64,000 nt of DNA from Sphingomonas sp. Leaf21 (GTDB lineage: Bacteria > Pseudomonadota > Alphaproteobacteria > Sphingomonadales > Sphingomonadaceae), in NCBI RefSeq assembly GCF_916858675.1, contig NZ_CAKASM010000001.1, forward strand, positions 248,001 through 312,000, in the 5' to 3' direction. Positions 18,369 through 26,906 of the stretch are shown piece by piece. Each line of letters starts with the position of its first letter. The stretch's first letter is position 1. The notes under the pieces are model-generated. The model saw only the letters and a list, made by a program, of their open reading frames with translations, was not told where the DNA came from and ran no database searches. The position numbers were made by a program, and so were the translations under genes.

Positions 18369-19178
18369 GTGAAACGTTCGATAGCCCGATTGCTGGCAGC
18401 CGCCGCGTTCGTCACGGCCGCGCCCGCCTTTGCCGACGATGACGGGCCACGTTTCTGTCCCACCCGCCCGAATCTCGGCGGGTCGAGTTGCACCACGGAG
18501 CCGGGCAGGGTTCATGTCGAAGCCTCCACCCTTGACTGGGAGCGCGACGACCAACCCGACCAGCGCGAGGATCGGATCGTCACCGCCGATATCCTGACCC
18601 GCGTCGGCGTCGGCAAGAATACCGAGTTACAGCTCGAATGGGTCGGCTTCGGCTATGATCGCACGCGCGACAAGGCGAGCGGACAGATCGATACCGTGTC
18701 TGGAACCGGCGACCTGACCTTCGCCATCCGACAGCATCTGACCGGTGAAAAGGGCAAGGCCTTTTCCGCCGGCGTCCAGGCCTATTTCACCGCGCCGACA
18801 GGGCGAACCCCGATCGGCGCCGGGACCTGGGCGACGGGCGTCATCGTTCCCCTGCAATACGACCTGACCGAAAAGGTCGCTGTCGCGGTCACGGGGGAAG
18901 CCGATGCCGCCGCGAACCAGTCGGGCATGGGCCGCCATCTGGCCTATAGCGAGATCACCGGGCTTCGGTACAAGCTGACCGAGAAGGTCACGACGACCGC
19001 CGAACTCTCGCTCGAACGGGACGATGACCCGGAGCATCATGAGACGATGGCGCTCGCCGCGCTGTCTGCCGCCTGGCGACCGACGAAGATCATGCAGTTC
19101 GACGTCCTCGCCGTCGCGGGGCTCAATCACGCCTCTCCGGCGCTGCGTCTCGTGACGGGCGGTGCGATCCTGTTCTGA
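18369..19178 (+). CDS. Exported outer-membrane beta-barrel protein (phenol-degradation MetA-like)
   Basis: A 269-residue exported protein. Starting at GTG 18369 gives a clean signal peptide (KRSIARLLAAAAFVTAAPAFA), and an AGGGGG ribosome site precedes it. The mature part alternates polar and hydrophobic residues as in an outer-membrane barrel, with ELQLEWVGFGYDR, GTGDLTFAIRQHL and a C-terminal segment ending in Phe (GGAILF). It resembles the transporter/MetA-like family (PF13557) of uncertain function. A two-Cys element near the mature N-terminus (FCPTRPNLGGSSC) could form a disulfide. Confidence 0.65.
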   Translation: MKRSIARLLAAAAFVTAAPAFADDDGPRFCPTRPNLGGSSCTTEPGRVHVEASTLDWERDDQPDQREDRIVTADILTRVGVGKNTELQLEWVGFGYDRTRDKASGQIDTVSGTGDLTFAIRQHLTGEKGKAFSAGVQAYFTAPTGRTPIGAGTWATGVIVPLQYDLTEKVAVAVTGEADAAANQSGMGRHLAYSEITGLRYKLTEKVTTTAELSLERDDDPEHHETMALAALSAAWRPTKIMQFDVLAVAGLNHASPALRLVTGGAILF

Positions 19179-19181
19179 TCG

Positions 19182-19859
19182 TCAGGTGGCGGCCAGCGGG
19201 CCCGTCGCGACGACCGGGCCGGTCGGGGTCGCGATCGGCGAGCCGCCGGGCGGCTCGATTGAAATTGCCAGAACCGAGTCCGGCCGCAGATAGGCGCGCT
19301 GCACGGGGGAAGCGGTCAGGCGCGTGGCCTTGCCGTCCGTCAACAGGCCAATCGCATGCGGGGTGCCGTCGTGGATCACCCAAAGCTCCGCCGCCTTGCC
19401 CGCCGGTGCAAGACGGGACGACGCGACGCGGATCTCGCCCGTACCGGTATTGACGGTCGCGGCGATGGGCGAGATGGATTTGTCGCTCGGGGCCAGGGCC
19501 GCGATCACCAGTGTCGGCGCGGTAGCGAGTGGCTGTGGCGCTGGCGTTTGCGCCGGTCGCTGGACGACGATCAAAAGGATCGCGGCCGCCACGGCGACGA
19601 GCGCCGGGGCGATCCACCGGACCCGACCTCGCGAGCGCGCCGCCTGGCTCGCAACGATCCGTTCCGCAATCCCCTCTGGTGCGGGGATCGCGGGATATTC
19701 CTCCAGCCACTGGGCCAGATGAAGGCGCCACCATTCGACTTCGCGCGCGAAATCCCGGTCGGACAGCACGCGGCGCATGGCGACGGCCCGTTCCCCGGGT
19801 TCGAGCAAGCCCAGAACCAGTTCGGCGGCCATCATGTCGGGATCGGGTTCAGTCGTCAC
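19182..19859 (-). CDS. Anti-sigma factor, RskA-like
   Basis: A 225-residue membrane anti-sigma factor. The N-terminal cytoplasmic zinc-less anti-sigma domain (AAELVLGLLEPGERAVAMRRVLSDRDFAREVEWWRLHL) is followed by a single membrane helix at about residue 82 (WIAPALVAVAAAILLIVV) and a periplasmic RskA-type domain with GTGEIRVASSRL and AAELWVIHDGTP. The GTG start overlaps the end of the sigma gene by 11 nt, as usual for a sigma/anti-sigma pair that needs balanced synthesis. It probably holds the neighbouring sigma factor inactive until an envelope signal. Confidence 0.85.
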   Translation of the reverse strand: MTTEPDPDMMAAELVLGLLEPGERAVAMRRVLSDRDFAREVEWWRLHLAQWLEEYPAIPAPEGIAERIVASQAARSRGRVRWIAPALVAVAAAILLIVVQRPAQTPAPQPLATAPTLVIAALAPSDKSISPIAATVNTGTGEIRVASSRLAPAGKAAELWVIHDGTPHAIGLLTDGKATRLTASPVQRAYLRPDSVLAISIEPPGGSPIATPTGPVVATGPLAAT

Positions 19860-20421
19860 CAACGCACCCCCGCAACTGGCTGAGGCCCCGCCGGACCCAG
19901 CTTTTCATCGTCCCGAGCGGCACGCCCCGCGCATCGGCCAGCTCGGCATAGGTCATGCCGTCGAAGAAGGCGGTGCGAATGGCGTCTCGCTGGCGATCGT
20001 CCAACCCCTCCAGACATTCATGCAGCCGCTGCGCGGCTTCGCTCCTCTCCAGTGCGACAGACGGATCCGGCGCGCCGTCGGCGATCGCCGCAGCGTCCTC
20101 GATGGGGCGGGTCGGCCGCTTGCGACGCGCGCGTACCCAGTCGATCGCGCGGTTGCGGGCGATCGTTGCCAACCACGCCATCGGGCTGGCGGTCCCCGGC
20201 TCGAAACCTCCGGCACGCGTCCAGACGGTGGCGTAGACGTCATGCAACACGTCCTCCGCCGCGCTGCGTTCGCCACAGATACGAAGGCAGATGCCGAACA
20301 GCTTGGCCGATGTCATACGGTACAGATCGCTAAGCGCATCCCGGTCGCCCGCACCGATGCGATCGAGCGCGTCGAACAATCTGACACGCGCCTCGACGGG
20401 ATCGGATGGACTGGACTGCAC
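19849..20421 (-). CDS. ECF sigma factor, SigK-like
   Basis: A 190-residue ECF sigma factor. Region 2 includes LYRMTSAKLFGICLRICGERSAAEDVLHDVYATVW and the WLATIARNRAIDWVRA segment that contacts the -10. Region 4 has the helix-turn-helix FFDGMTYAELADARGVPLGTMKSWVRRGLSQLR. It is followed by an overlapping RskA-like anti-sigma gene, which matches the SigK/RskA arrangement. Its promoters and regulon are not visible here. It diverges from a Gfo/Idh/MocA gene with a 58-nt gap. Confidence 0.93.
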   Translation of the reverse strand: MQSSPSDPVEARVRLFDALDRIGAGDRDALSDLYRMTSAKLFGICLRICGERSAAEDVLHDVYATVWTRAGGFEPGTASPMAWLATIARNRAIDWVRARRKRPTRPIEDAAAIADGAPDPSVALERSEAAQRLHECLEGLDDRQRDAIRTAFFDGMTYAELADARGVPLGTMKSWVRRGLSQLRGCVGDD

Positions 20422-20479
20422 GGTAAATTACTAGACTTAGCTGCGGCATGGCGCAATCACTCGCCATCGGGAGAAGGTA

Positions 20480-21391
20480 ATGCGGGTTCTGGTCGTCGGT
20501 CTGGGTGATATAGCGCGCAAGGCCTATCTGCCCGTCCTGGCCACACGCCCGGACATCTCGCTGCATCTGGCCACCCGCAATCGCGATGTCCTGCATGAGG
20601 TCGGTCGGACCTTTCATGCGGCTGGCCTGTATACGGACCTCGACACGGCGTTCGCCAGCGGGCGTTTCGACGCCGTCTTCGTCCATGCCGCGACCGAGGC
20701 GCATCCGGCCATCGTTCGCCGATCGCTCGAACAGGGCATTCCGACATTCGTCGACAAGCCGCTGGCCGACACCTTGGCGGAGGTCGAGGCCATCGTCGCG
20801 CTGGCCGAGCGACGCGGAACATTGCTGACCATGGGGTTCAACCGTCGCTTTGCGCCGAGCTATGCCACGCTCGCTGGAACCGGGGCGACGCAGGTCGTGA
20901 TGGAGAAGCATCGTCACCGCCAGGCCGACACGCCACGACGGGTGATCTATGACGATTTCATCCACGTCATCGACACGCTGCTCTTCCTGGCGCCCGGACC
21001 GGTCGAGCGCACGGTCATCGATGCGCAGGTCGCCGATGGGCTCTTGCTCTCCGTCGCGCTGATGCTGTCGGGCGACGGATTTACGGCCATCGGGACGATG
21101 AACCGCGATAGCGGCCTCAATGAAGAACGGCTGGACGTGATCGGCAAGGGCGTGCGCCGATCGGTCCTCAACATGTCGGATCGGATCACGTCGAACGGGA
21201 ACGCGTGCCACGATCGTCGGGGCGATTGGACCTCGGTCGGTCGGCAGCGCGGATTCGAGGCGATGTGCGACGATTTCCTGTGCGCCGTGCGCGAAGAACG
21301 GCCTACCAGCGCCGACCAGATCCTGGCGACCCATGCGCTATGCGAGCGCGTTACCCTCTACGCCGAGAAAGGGGCAGACGCGGCCCGCTGA
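20480..21391 (+). CDS. Gfo/Idh/MocA-family oxidoreductase
   Basis: A 303-residue NAD(P)-dependent oxidoreductase. The N-terminal Rossmann fold begins VLVVGLGDIARKAYLPVL, followed by FVDKPLADTLAEVEAIVALAERRG with the conserved Lys-Pro. The C-terminal domain has FNRRFAPSYATL and YDDFIHVIDTLLFL, in place of the usual H-x-x-D. Such enzymes act on sugars, inositols or cofactors. The substrate is unknown. A GAGAAGG ribosome site precedes the start. It converges on the HxlR gene. Confidence 0.88.
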   Translation: MRVLVVGLGDIARKAYLPVLATRPDISLHLATRNRDVLHEVGRTFHAAGLYTDLDTAFASGRFDAVFVHAATEAHPAIVRRSLEQGIPTFVDKPLADTLAEVEAIVALAERRGTLLTMGFNRRFAPSYATLAGTGATQVVMEKHRHRQADTPRRVIYDDFIHVIDTLLFLAPGPVERTVIDAQVADGLLLSVALMLSGDGFTAIGTMNRDSGLNEERLDVIGKGVRRSVLNMSDRITSNGNACHDRRGDWTSVGRQRGFEAMCDDFLCAVREERPTSADQILATHALCERVTLYAEKGADAAR

Positions 21392-21403
21392 CGTCGCCGA
21401 TCG

Positions 21404-21784
21404 TCAACTGCGCCGCGAGGTCGCCCGCGGCACGAGTTGGTCGAGCGCGTCGGCATTGTCACGTCCCCAACCATAGAGGAGTTCGACCGGCTCGACGAAG
21501 CGGTGGCCCAGGTTCGTCAGCCGATATTCGACCATCGGCGGAACGGCGCTTTGCACATGGCGGCTGATCATCCCGCCCGCCTCCATGTCGCGCAGCGTCT
21601 GGGTCAGCATCTTCTTCGAAATGCCCGGAAGACTGCGCAGGAGCACCCCGGTCCGCGCCGCCCCGGCGTGACGGGCGTGAAGCGTGTGCAACACCATGCT
21701 CGTCCATTTGGTGGAGAAAAGCTCGAGAACACGACGCGGTGCGCAGTCCTCGCGCCATTCGCCATCGGGCGTTCCGGGCTGCAT
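21404..21784 (-). CDS. HxlR-family transcriptional regulator
   Basis: A 126-residue winged-helix DNA-binding protein. The N-terminus has DCAPRRVLELFSTKWTSMVLHTL, with the Cys (residue 14) that in related regulators senses quinones or aldehydes, followed by LLRSLPGISKKMLTQTLRDMEAGGMISR (recognition helix and wing) and VEYRLTNLGHRFV. ATG 21784 was chosen because an upstream extension of 19 residues is unlike the family. It is divergent from the PRISE reductase gene over 92 nt, so it probably controls that gene and itself. Confidence 0.9.
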   Translation of the reverse strand: MQPGTPDGEWREDCAPRRVLELFSTKWTSMVLHTLHARHAGAARTGVLLRSLPGISKKMLTQTLRDMEAGGMISRHVQSAVPPMVEYRLTNLGHRFVEPVELLYGWGRDNADALDQLVPRATSRRS

Positions 21785-21827
21785 CGGGTTACTCCATTTT
21801 GGCCGGGTTACCAGATGGTGCCTTCTG
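21785..21827. promoter_or_regulatory. Repeats in the HxlR-reductase divergent gap
   Basis: Two direct copies of CGGGTTAC (21785-21792, 21804-21811) lie 19 nt apart. An inverted CCAGA/TCTGG pair (21811-21815, 21823-21827) follows. The position directly before the regulator start suits an HxlR operator, but no binding consensus is confirmed. Confidence 0.35.
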
Positions 21828-21876
21828 GAAGCGCTGTCCACCCTTCCCTAACTCCCGGCCAGCAAAGGAGTTTGTC

Positions 21877-22938
21877 ATGACGAAAACGGCATTGGTGGTC
21901 GGCGCGAGCGGGATCGTGGGCAGCGCGACGGCCGACCTTCTCATAGCGCGACGCTGGGCCGTTTACGGCCTCGCCCGGCGCCCGTCGCGGCAAAGCGGCG
22001 TCCGGCCGGTCACCGCCGATCTGCAGGACCCGCGTGCGACGGCGGATACCCTGCGCGATCTCGATCCGGATGCCGTCTTCATCACCACCTGGCTCCGCCA
22101 GGATAGCGAGGCGGAGAATATCCGCGTCAACGGCGCTATGGTTCGCAACCTGCTCGACGGCCTGCCACGACCGACGGGGCCCCGCCATGTCGCCCTCGTC
22201 ACCGGCCTCAAACATTATCTCGGGCCGTTCGAGGCCTATGGGAAGGGCAGCCTGCCGCAGACGCCGTTCCGCGAGGAGCAGGGACGGCTCGATGTCGAGA
22301 ATTTCTACTATGCGCAGGAAGACGCGCTGTTCGCGGCGGCGGAACGGGACGGTTTCACCTGGAGCGTCCACCGCCCGCATACCGTGATCGGCCTGGCGGT
22401 CGGCAACGCCATGAATATGGGTACGACGCTGGCGGTCTATGCCACGCTGTGCCGGGAAACCGGACGTCCGTTCGTCTTCCCGGGTTCGGCGGCGCAATGG
22501 GCCGGGTTGACCGACATGACCGATGCCGGGCAGCTCGCGGATCACCTGCTCTGGGCGGCGGAGACACCAGCCGCCCATGACGAAGCCTTCAATGTCGTCA
22601 ACGGCGATGTCTTTCGCTGGCAGTGGATGTGGAGTCGCATCGCGGACTGGTTCGGCTTAGAGGCCGCGCCGTTCGACGGCGTCGTCCGCCCGTTGGAGCG
22701 GCAGATGGCCGAAGATGCGCCGCTGTGGCACCGTATCGCGGCGCGTGAAGGCCTGATCGAACCCGATCTCGGTCGGCTCGCGTCGCCATGGCATACCGAT
22801 GCGGATCTCGGCCGCCCGATCGAGGTGGTGACCGATATGAGCAAGAGTCGTCGCCTCGGCTTCAACGGCTACAGACCGACCGACGATGCCTTTTTCGCGC
22901 TGTTCGAACGCCTCCGCCAGGAACGCCTGATCCCCTGA
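21877..22938 (+). CDS. PRISE-type SDR (progesterone 5-beta-reductase/iridoid synthase-like)
   Basis: A 353-residue NAD(P)H-dependent reductase. The Rossmann motif is VVGASGIVGSA. The PRISE signatures VTGLKHYLGPFEAY (with the conserved Lys) and FYYAQEDALFAAA (with the Tyr) replace the usual Y-x-x-x-K of classical SDRs. Members reduce enones such as 8-oxogeranial or progesterone; bacterial roles are largely unknown. The ATG follows a strong AAGGAG ribosome site. It is probably controlled by the divergent HxlR regulator, as expected for a reactive-carbonyl detoxification gene. Confidence 0.82.
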   Translation: MTKTALVVGASGIVGSATADLLIARRWAVYGLARRPSRQSGVRPVTADLQDPRATADTLRDLDPDAVFITTWLRQDSEAENIRVNGAMVRNLLDGLPRPTGPRHVALVTGLKHYLGPFEAYGKGSLPQTPFREEQGRLDVENFYYAQEDALFAAAERDGFTWSVHRPHTVIGLAVGNAMNMGTTLAVYATLCRETGRPFVFPGSAAQWAGLTDMTDAGQLADHLLWAAETPAAHDEAFNVVNGDVFRWQWMWSRIADWFGLEAAPFDGVVRPLERQMAEDAPLWHRIAAREGLIEPDLGRLASPWHTDADLGRPIEVVTDMSKSRRLGFNGYRPTDDAFFALFERLRQERLIP

Positions 22939-22942
22939 AGGA

Positions 22943-25369
22943 TCACAATCCGGGGAGCGTCTGGTCGGCCGCTCCCCAGCCCGCGAGCGCACGGCTGGCG
23001 GCGCGATCGATCAACGCCCGGGCGTCGCCGACCGTCCACGCCGCCGCCGACTCGATGTCGCGCAACTCGCTCCATGAGACCGGTGCCGCGACCGGTCCCC
23101 CGGCCCGCGCCCGTGCCGAATAGGGCATGACCGCGGTCGCCCCTCGCTGGTTGCGGAGCCAGTCGATGAAGATGCGACCGGCCCGCTGCGACTTGGCCAT
23201 GGTCGCGACGAAGCGATCCGGCTCCATCGTCGCCAGCGCGCGGGCGAAGCGTTCGGCGAAGCTCTTGACCTGCGGCCAGTCGGCTTCCGGTCGAAGCGGC
23301 ACGACGACATGCACCCCCTTGCCCCCCGATAGCATCGGAAAACTGGTCAGGCCGACCTCGGCCAGTTGCTCCTTGAGATGGGCGGCCGCCTTTTTCGTGT
23401 CGGCGAAGCTCAGCCCCTCGTCCGGATCGAGGTCGAATACCAGGCGATCGGGCTTTTCAAGCGTCGTGACGCCGGAACCCCAGCCGTGAAATTCGATCGC
23501 GCCCATCTGGACGCAAGCGAGCAGCCCGTCGGCGTCGTCGACGTACAGATAATCGTCGCTGCCGCCATCCTTGTCGCGGATGGACACGTGACGGACATGA
23601 TCGCCGAAGCTGCCTGCGTCATGCTTCTGGAAAAAGCATCGCCGTGCCCGGCCCTGCGGGCAGCGCACCAGGCTGACCGGCCGCTGCCCGACATGCGGCA
23701 GCATGATGGGTGCGACGGCTGCGTAATAGCCCGCAAGCTCGCCTTTGGTGATGTCGCTGTCGGGAAAGACGACGCGATCGGGATGGGTTATCGCGACGCT
23801 GGTCGACGACGCCGTGTCGGGTTGCGGTTTTGGCTGTGACTTGCCGTCGCCAAGCCCGATGAAACTGGCGTGGCGGAGCAACCCGTCTGGCGTCGTCTCG
23901 GCATAGGCGATCTCCGCGGAAAGGCTTGGCGTGACCCACTGCGCGCCGCGCACCATCGCCTTGGGCGCATCGACCGGCGCCGTCTTGCGGGAGAGGCCGT
24001 CGAGCCTGGTCCGGATCAGGTCCATCGTCGCGCCGTCGAACCCGGTTCCCACCTTCCCGGCGTAGACGAGTCCGTCGTCTCCGTCGCGCGCCAGCAGCAG
24101 CGAGCGAAGGCCGCGACGCTTGTCGGAGGGCAGCCATCCGACGATCCGAAACTGCGCGCGCTGAACACATTTCACCTTGATCCATGCGCGCGCACGGCCC
24201 GATCGGTAAGGCGCATCGGCCCGCTTGGAGACGACACCTTCCAGGCCGTCGCGGCACATCTGTTCCAGCAGCGCCTCGCCCTGCCCCACGACATGCTCAG
24301 AGAAGCGAATGGGATCAGGCACGTCTGCGAGCAGCGCGCGCAGACGGGTCTTGCGATCGAGGGTCGTCGCGCTCGCAATGTCGGCGCCGTCCTGCTCGAT
24401 CAGATCGAATGCCATCAAGACCATCTCGCCGCCCCCGGCGATCGCGGTCTTCAGCGTCGAGAAATCGGGACGGCCTTCGCGAAAGGCGATCACCTCCCCG
24501 TCGATCAGCGCGCTTCCTGGCAAAGCGGCAGCAGCAGCGGCGATGGCGGGAAACTTGTCGGTCCAGTCGAGCCCGGAACGTGTGTAGATCTTCGACTTTC
24601 CCCCTCCCACGGCAACCATGACGCGATAGCCATCGAACTTTATCTCGTGCAGCCAGGCCCCGCCTGTCGGGACCGTATCGCGCAATGTGCAGAGCTGCGG
24701 TTCGCGAAAGCCCGGCATGGCCTTCGCCCGACGCCGTTTCGGCGCCGCCTTGCGGAGTGCGCGCTTCCCCTCGGCGATCTCGGCCATGGTCCGCCCGGTA
24801 TCGACGCTGGTCAGTCCCTCTTCGACGAGCATGTCGGTGCCGCCCGCATAGTCGTCATCGACCTTGCGAAGCAGCCAGTTTTCACGCTTTTCCTTGCCGC
24901 GCCGCTTCAGGCGGATGAGCATCCACTCGCCCCGCATCCGCTCTCCGTCGAGGATGAAGTGGAGATGCCCCTTTTCGAGATCGGCGGCCGTCTTGCCCGC
25001 CACCGGCGCCCATGTCCCCCGGTCCCACAGCATCACCGTGCCGCCACCATATTCGCCTTCGGGGATGACGCCCTCGAACCCGGCATAGGTAAGCGGGTGA
25101 TCCTCGGTGCGGACCGCGAGCCGCTTTTCGTTGGGATCGAGGCTTGGCCCGCGTGTCACCGCCCAGCTCTTGAGCACGCCATCGACTTCCAGCCGGAAAT
25201 CCCAGTGGAGCCTTGTCGCATCATGCTTCTGCACGACGAAGCCGTTGGCATGACCCGGCGCCAGCGCGCCCGCGGGTTCGGGCGTTCGCGAAAAGTCGCG
25301 CTTGGCGTTGTAGACGGTCAGCGCGTCGACGGCCGCCTTCGCTGCCCCGGACTTGCGGCGTTCAGGCAC
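22943..25369 (-). CDS. ligD: Multifunctional DNA ligase D
   Basis: LigD performs bacterial non-homologous end joining with Ku. The 808-residue protein has the order phosphoesterase, ligase, polymerase, as in Pseudomonas. The phosphoesterase domain shows KHDATRLHWDFRLEVDGVLKS and EGEYGGGTVMLWD; the ligase has the active-site Lys in HEIKFDGYRVM; the polymerase (primase-like) begins near ITHPDRVVFPDSDITKGELAGYY and contains LVFDLDPDEGLSF with the catalytic Asp pair. The GTG start at 25369 lies inside the ku stop region (GTGCCTGA), so the two are coupled. An in-frame upstream extension is Arg-rich and non-homologous. Confidence 0.95.
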   Translation of the reverse strand: MPERRKSGAAKAAVDALTVYNAKRDFSRTPEPAGALAPGHANGFVVQKHDATRLHWDFRLEVDGVLKSWAVTRGPSLDPNEKRLAVRTEDHPLTYAGFEGVIPEGEYGGGTVMLWDRGTWAPVAGKTAADLEKGHLHFILDGERMRGEWMLIRLKRRGKEKRENWLLRKVDDDYAGGTDMLVEEGLTSVDTGRTMAEIAEGKRALRKAAPKRRRAKAMPGFREPQLCTLRDTVPTGGAWLHEIKFDGYRVMVAVGGGKSKIYTRSGLDWTDKFPAIAAAAAALPGSALIDGEVIAFREGRPDFSTLKTAIAGGGEMVLMAFDLIEQDGADIASATTLDRKTRLRALLADVPDPIRFSEHVVGQGEALLEQMCRDGLEGVVSKRADAPYRSGRARAWIKVKCVQRAQFRIVGWLPSDKRRGLRSLLLARDGDDGLVYAGKVGTGFDGATMDLIRTRLDGLSRKTAPVDAPKAMVRGAQWVTPSLSAEIAYAETTPDGLLRHASFIGLGDGKSQPKPQPDTASSTSVAITHPDRVVFPDSDITKGELAGYYAAVAPIMLPHVGQRPVSLVRCPQGRARRCFFQKHDAGSFGDHVRHVSIRDKDGGSDDYLYVDDADGLLACVQMGAIEFHGWGSGVTTLEKPDRLVFDLDPDEGLSFADTKKAAAHLKEQLAEVGLTSFPMLSGGKGVHVVVPLRPEADWPQVKSFAERFARALATMEPDRFVATMAKSQRAGRIFIDWLRNQRGATAVMPYSARARAGGPVAAPVSWSELRDIESAAAWTVGDARALIDRAASRALAGWGAADQTLPGL

Positions 25370-26249
25370 GCTTCCGGGCTCCCCCCTTGGGCTTCGCCGT
25401 CGTCCGTTTGCCCGTCGACGCGGTCTTCGCCGGCGGCTTATCCTTCTTGGCGCTCCCGGACTTTCCACCCATGGACTGCCGTAGCGCAGCCATCAGGTCG
25501 ACAACGTTGGACGAGCTGGCGGTTTCGTCCGTTCCGTCGTCCTCGATGAGCTTCTTTCCCCGCGACTTGCGCTTGCGTTCGATCAGCGCCTTGAGCGCAT
25601 CGACATATCGATCATGGAATTCCTGCGGGTGGAAAGGCCCGCTCTTCCGGTCGATCAACGCCTCGGCCAGTTCGAGCAGTTCCTCATCGGGCTCGTCATC
25701 CGGAATTTCCCGGAAATAGCCTTGCGCCTTTTCCATCTCGCTCGCGTATCGCAACGTTTCCAGAACCATGCCCCGTCCTGATGGCTTGAGGCTGACCACA
25801 TATTCGCGACCACGAAGGGCGAGCTGACCGAGTCCGACCTTCTTCGTTCGCTTCAACGCCTCGCGCAATACGATGAAGGCTTCATTGGCGAGATCGTCGG
25901 CGGGAACGACGAAATAGGGCTTTTCGTAATAGAGGATGTCGACGGAATCGGCGTCGACGAACTGGGTCAGCTCCAGGGTTCGCTTGGACACGAGCTTCAC
26001 CGCATCGATTTCGTCCTGATCGAGCAGGACATATTCGCCCTTCTTGATCTCATAGCCCTTCATGATCTCGTCCTTGTCGACGGGACCGATGCCGGTCACG
26101 ACCTTTTCATAGTGGACCGGCTTTCCGCTTGGCTCGTGGATCTGTTTGAACGAGACGGTCGCGCCGGAACGGGTGGCGGAGTAGATCTCGACGGGAATGC
26201 TGACCAAGGCGAGCTTGATCTGTCCCTGCCAATAGGCGCGCGCGGCCAT
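25362..26249 (-). CDS. ku: Ku DNA end-binding protein
   Basis: Bacterial Ku is a homodimer that rings DNA ends and recruits LigD. The 295 residues begin MAARAYWQGQIKLALVSIPVEIYSA and contain FKQIHEPSGKPVHYEKVVTGIG, the core typical of bacterial Ku. Segment ALRGREYVVSLKPSGRGMVLETLRYASE precedes an acidic region. A Lys/Arg/Ala-rich tail from about 250 is the basic C-terminus that binds DNA. An AGGAG ribosome site precedes the ATG. It overlaps ligD by 8 nt. A candidate EcfG promoter lies just upstream. Confidence 0.97.
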   Translation of the reverse strand: MAARAYWQGQIKLALVSIPVEIYSATRSGATVSFKQIHEPSGKPVHYEKVVTGIGPVDKDEIMKGYEIKKGEYVLLDQDEIDAVKLVSKRTLELTQFVDADSVDILYYEKPYFVVPADDLANEAFIVLREALKRTKKVGLGQLALRGREYVVSLKPSGRGMVLETLRYASEMEKAQGYFREIPDDEPDEELLELAEALIDRKSGPFHPQEFHDRYVDALKALIERKRKSRGKKLIEDDGTDETASSSNVVDLMAALRQSMGGKSGSAKKDKPPAKTASTGKRTTAKPKGGARKRA

Positions 26250-26274
26250 GAAGCGTTCTCCTCGTTGGATTATG

Positions 26275-26299
26275 AACGTGCGACCCGATCACGGGTTCA
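26275..26299 (-). promoter_or_regulatory. Candidate EcfG (general stress) promoter of ku-ligD
   Basis: On the minus strand TGAAC (26299-26295) is separated by 16 nt from CGTT (26278-26275). The EcfG consensus is GGAAC-N16/17-CGTT, so only the first base differs. The -10 lies 25 nt before the ku ATG. In Sinorhizobium some ku/ligD genes are known RpoE2 targets, which supports this reading. Confidence 0.5.
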
Positions 26300-26336
26300 T
26301 GTCGTTCGATCCATGAACGACGACGACATTCAGCAT

Positions 26337-26906
26337 TCAGAAGGCCGAAACCACGATCCAGCGCGGCCTGCGCCTCACCGTGCGGAGGGTCCAGCGTCGA
26401 TGCGTGCCCTCGAGGAAGCGATCATGGATACCCTGCGCGTGCTGCTCGAAGTCGTAATAGTCGACCTGATGATGCGCGAGGACCAGCCGCCCCCCGGGCC
26501 TCAGCGCGGCACCGACCGCCGAGCCAAGCGCCCGCATCTGGCGAGGTGTCAGATAATAGAGCAATTCCGCGATGACGATCGCATCATAGGCGCGCCGGGG
26601 AAAAGTCGCTGGCAACAGCAGTTGCAGCGCGCGAGCGCGCGGCCAGCGAGCGATCGCCCGCGCGGTGAGACGAACCCCCTGCGGTGCGCCTTCGACCGCG
26701 TCCAGCCGAAGCGCGCGGGGCGCGATCGCGCGACTGTTCGAACCGTTGCCGCTGGCCAGCTCGAGCACGCGGCCCAGCGGTCCCGGCCCGAGCGCCTTGA
26801 GGATGGCGGCGCGCTTCACCGCTTCGTCGCGGCGGGTGAAGGTTCCCCAGGGATCGTCGTCGGCGCTGAACTTGCCGTCGAACGCGCTCAGATCGGCCGA
26901 CCTCAT
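26337..26906 (-). CDS. Class I SAM methyltransferase, NodS-like
   Basis: A 189-residue methyltransferase. It starts with ADLSAFDGKFSADDDPWGTFTRRDEAVKRAAI, resembling the DPW region of NodS-type proteins, then the SAM-binding GRVLELASGNGSNSRAI (motif I variant) and AYDAIVIAELLYYL (motif IV). In Nod-factor synthesis NodS N-methylates a deacetylated chitin oligomer. It overlaps the PIG-L deacetylase gene by 4 nt and is the last gene of a four-gene cassette. Methylation of a sugar amine exposed by PIG-L is a plausible inference, not shown. Confidence 0.75.
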   Translation of the reverse strand: MRSADLSAFDGKFSADDDPWGTFTRRDEAVKRAAILKALGPGPLGRVLELASGNGSNSRAIAPRALRLDAVEGAPQGVRLTARAIARWPRARALQLLLPATFPRRAYDAIVIAELLYYLTPRQMRALGSAVGAALRPGGRLVLAHHQVDYYDFEQHAQGIHDRFLEGTHRRWTLRTVRRRPRWIVVSAF

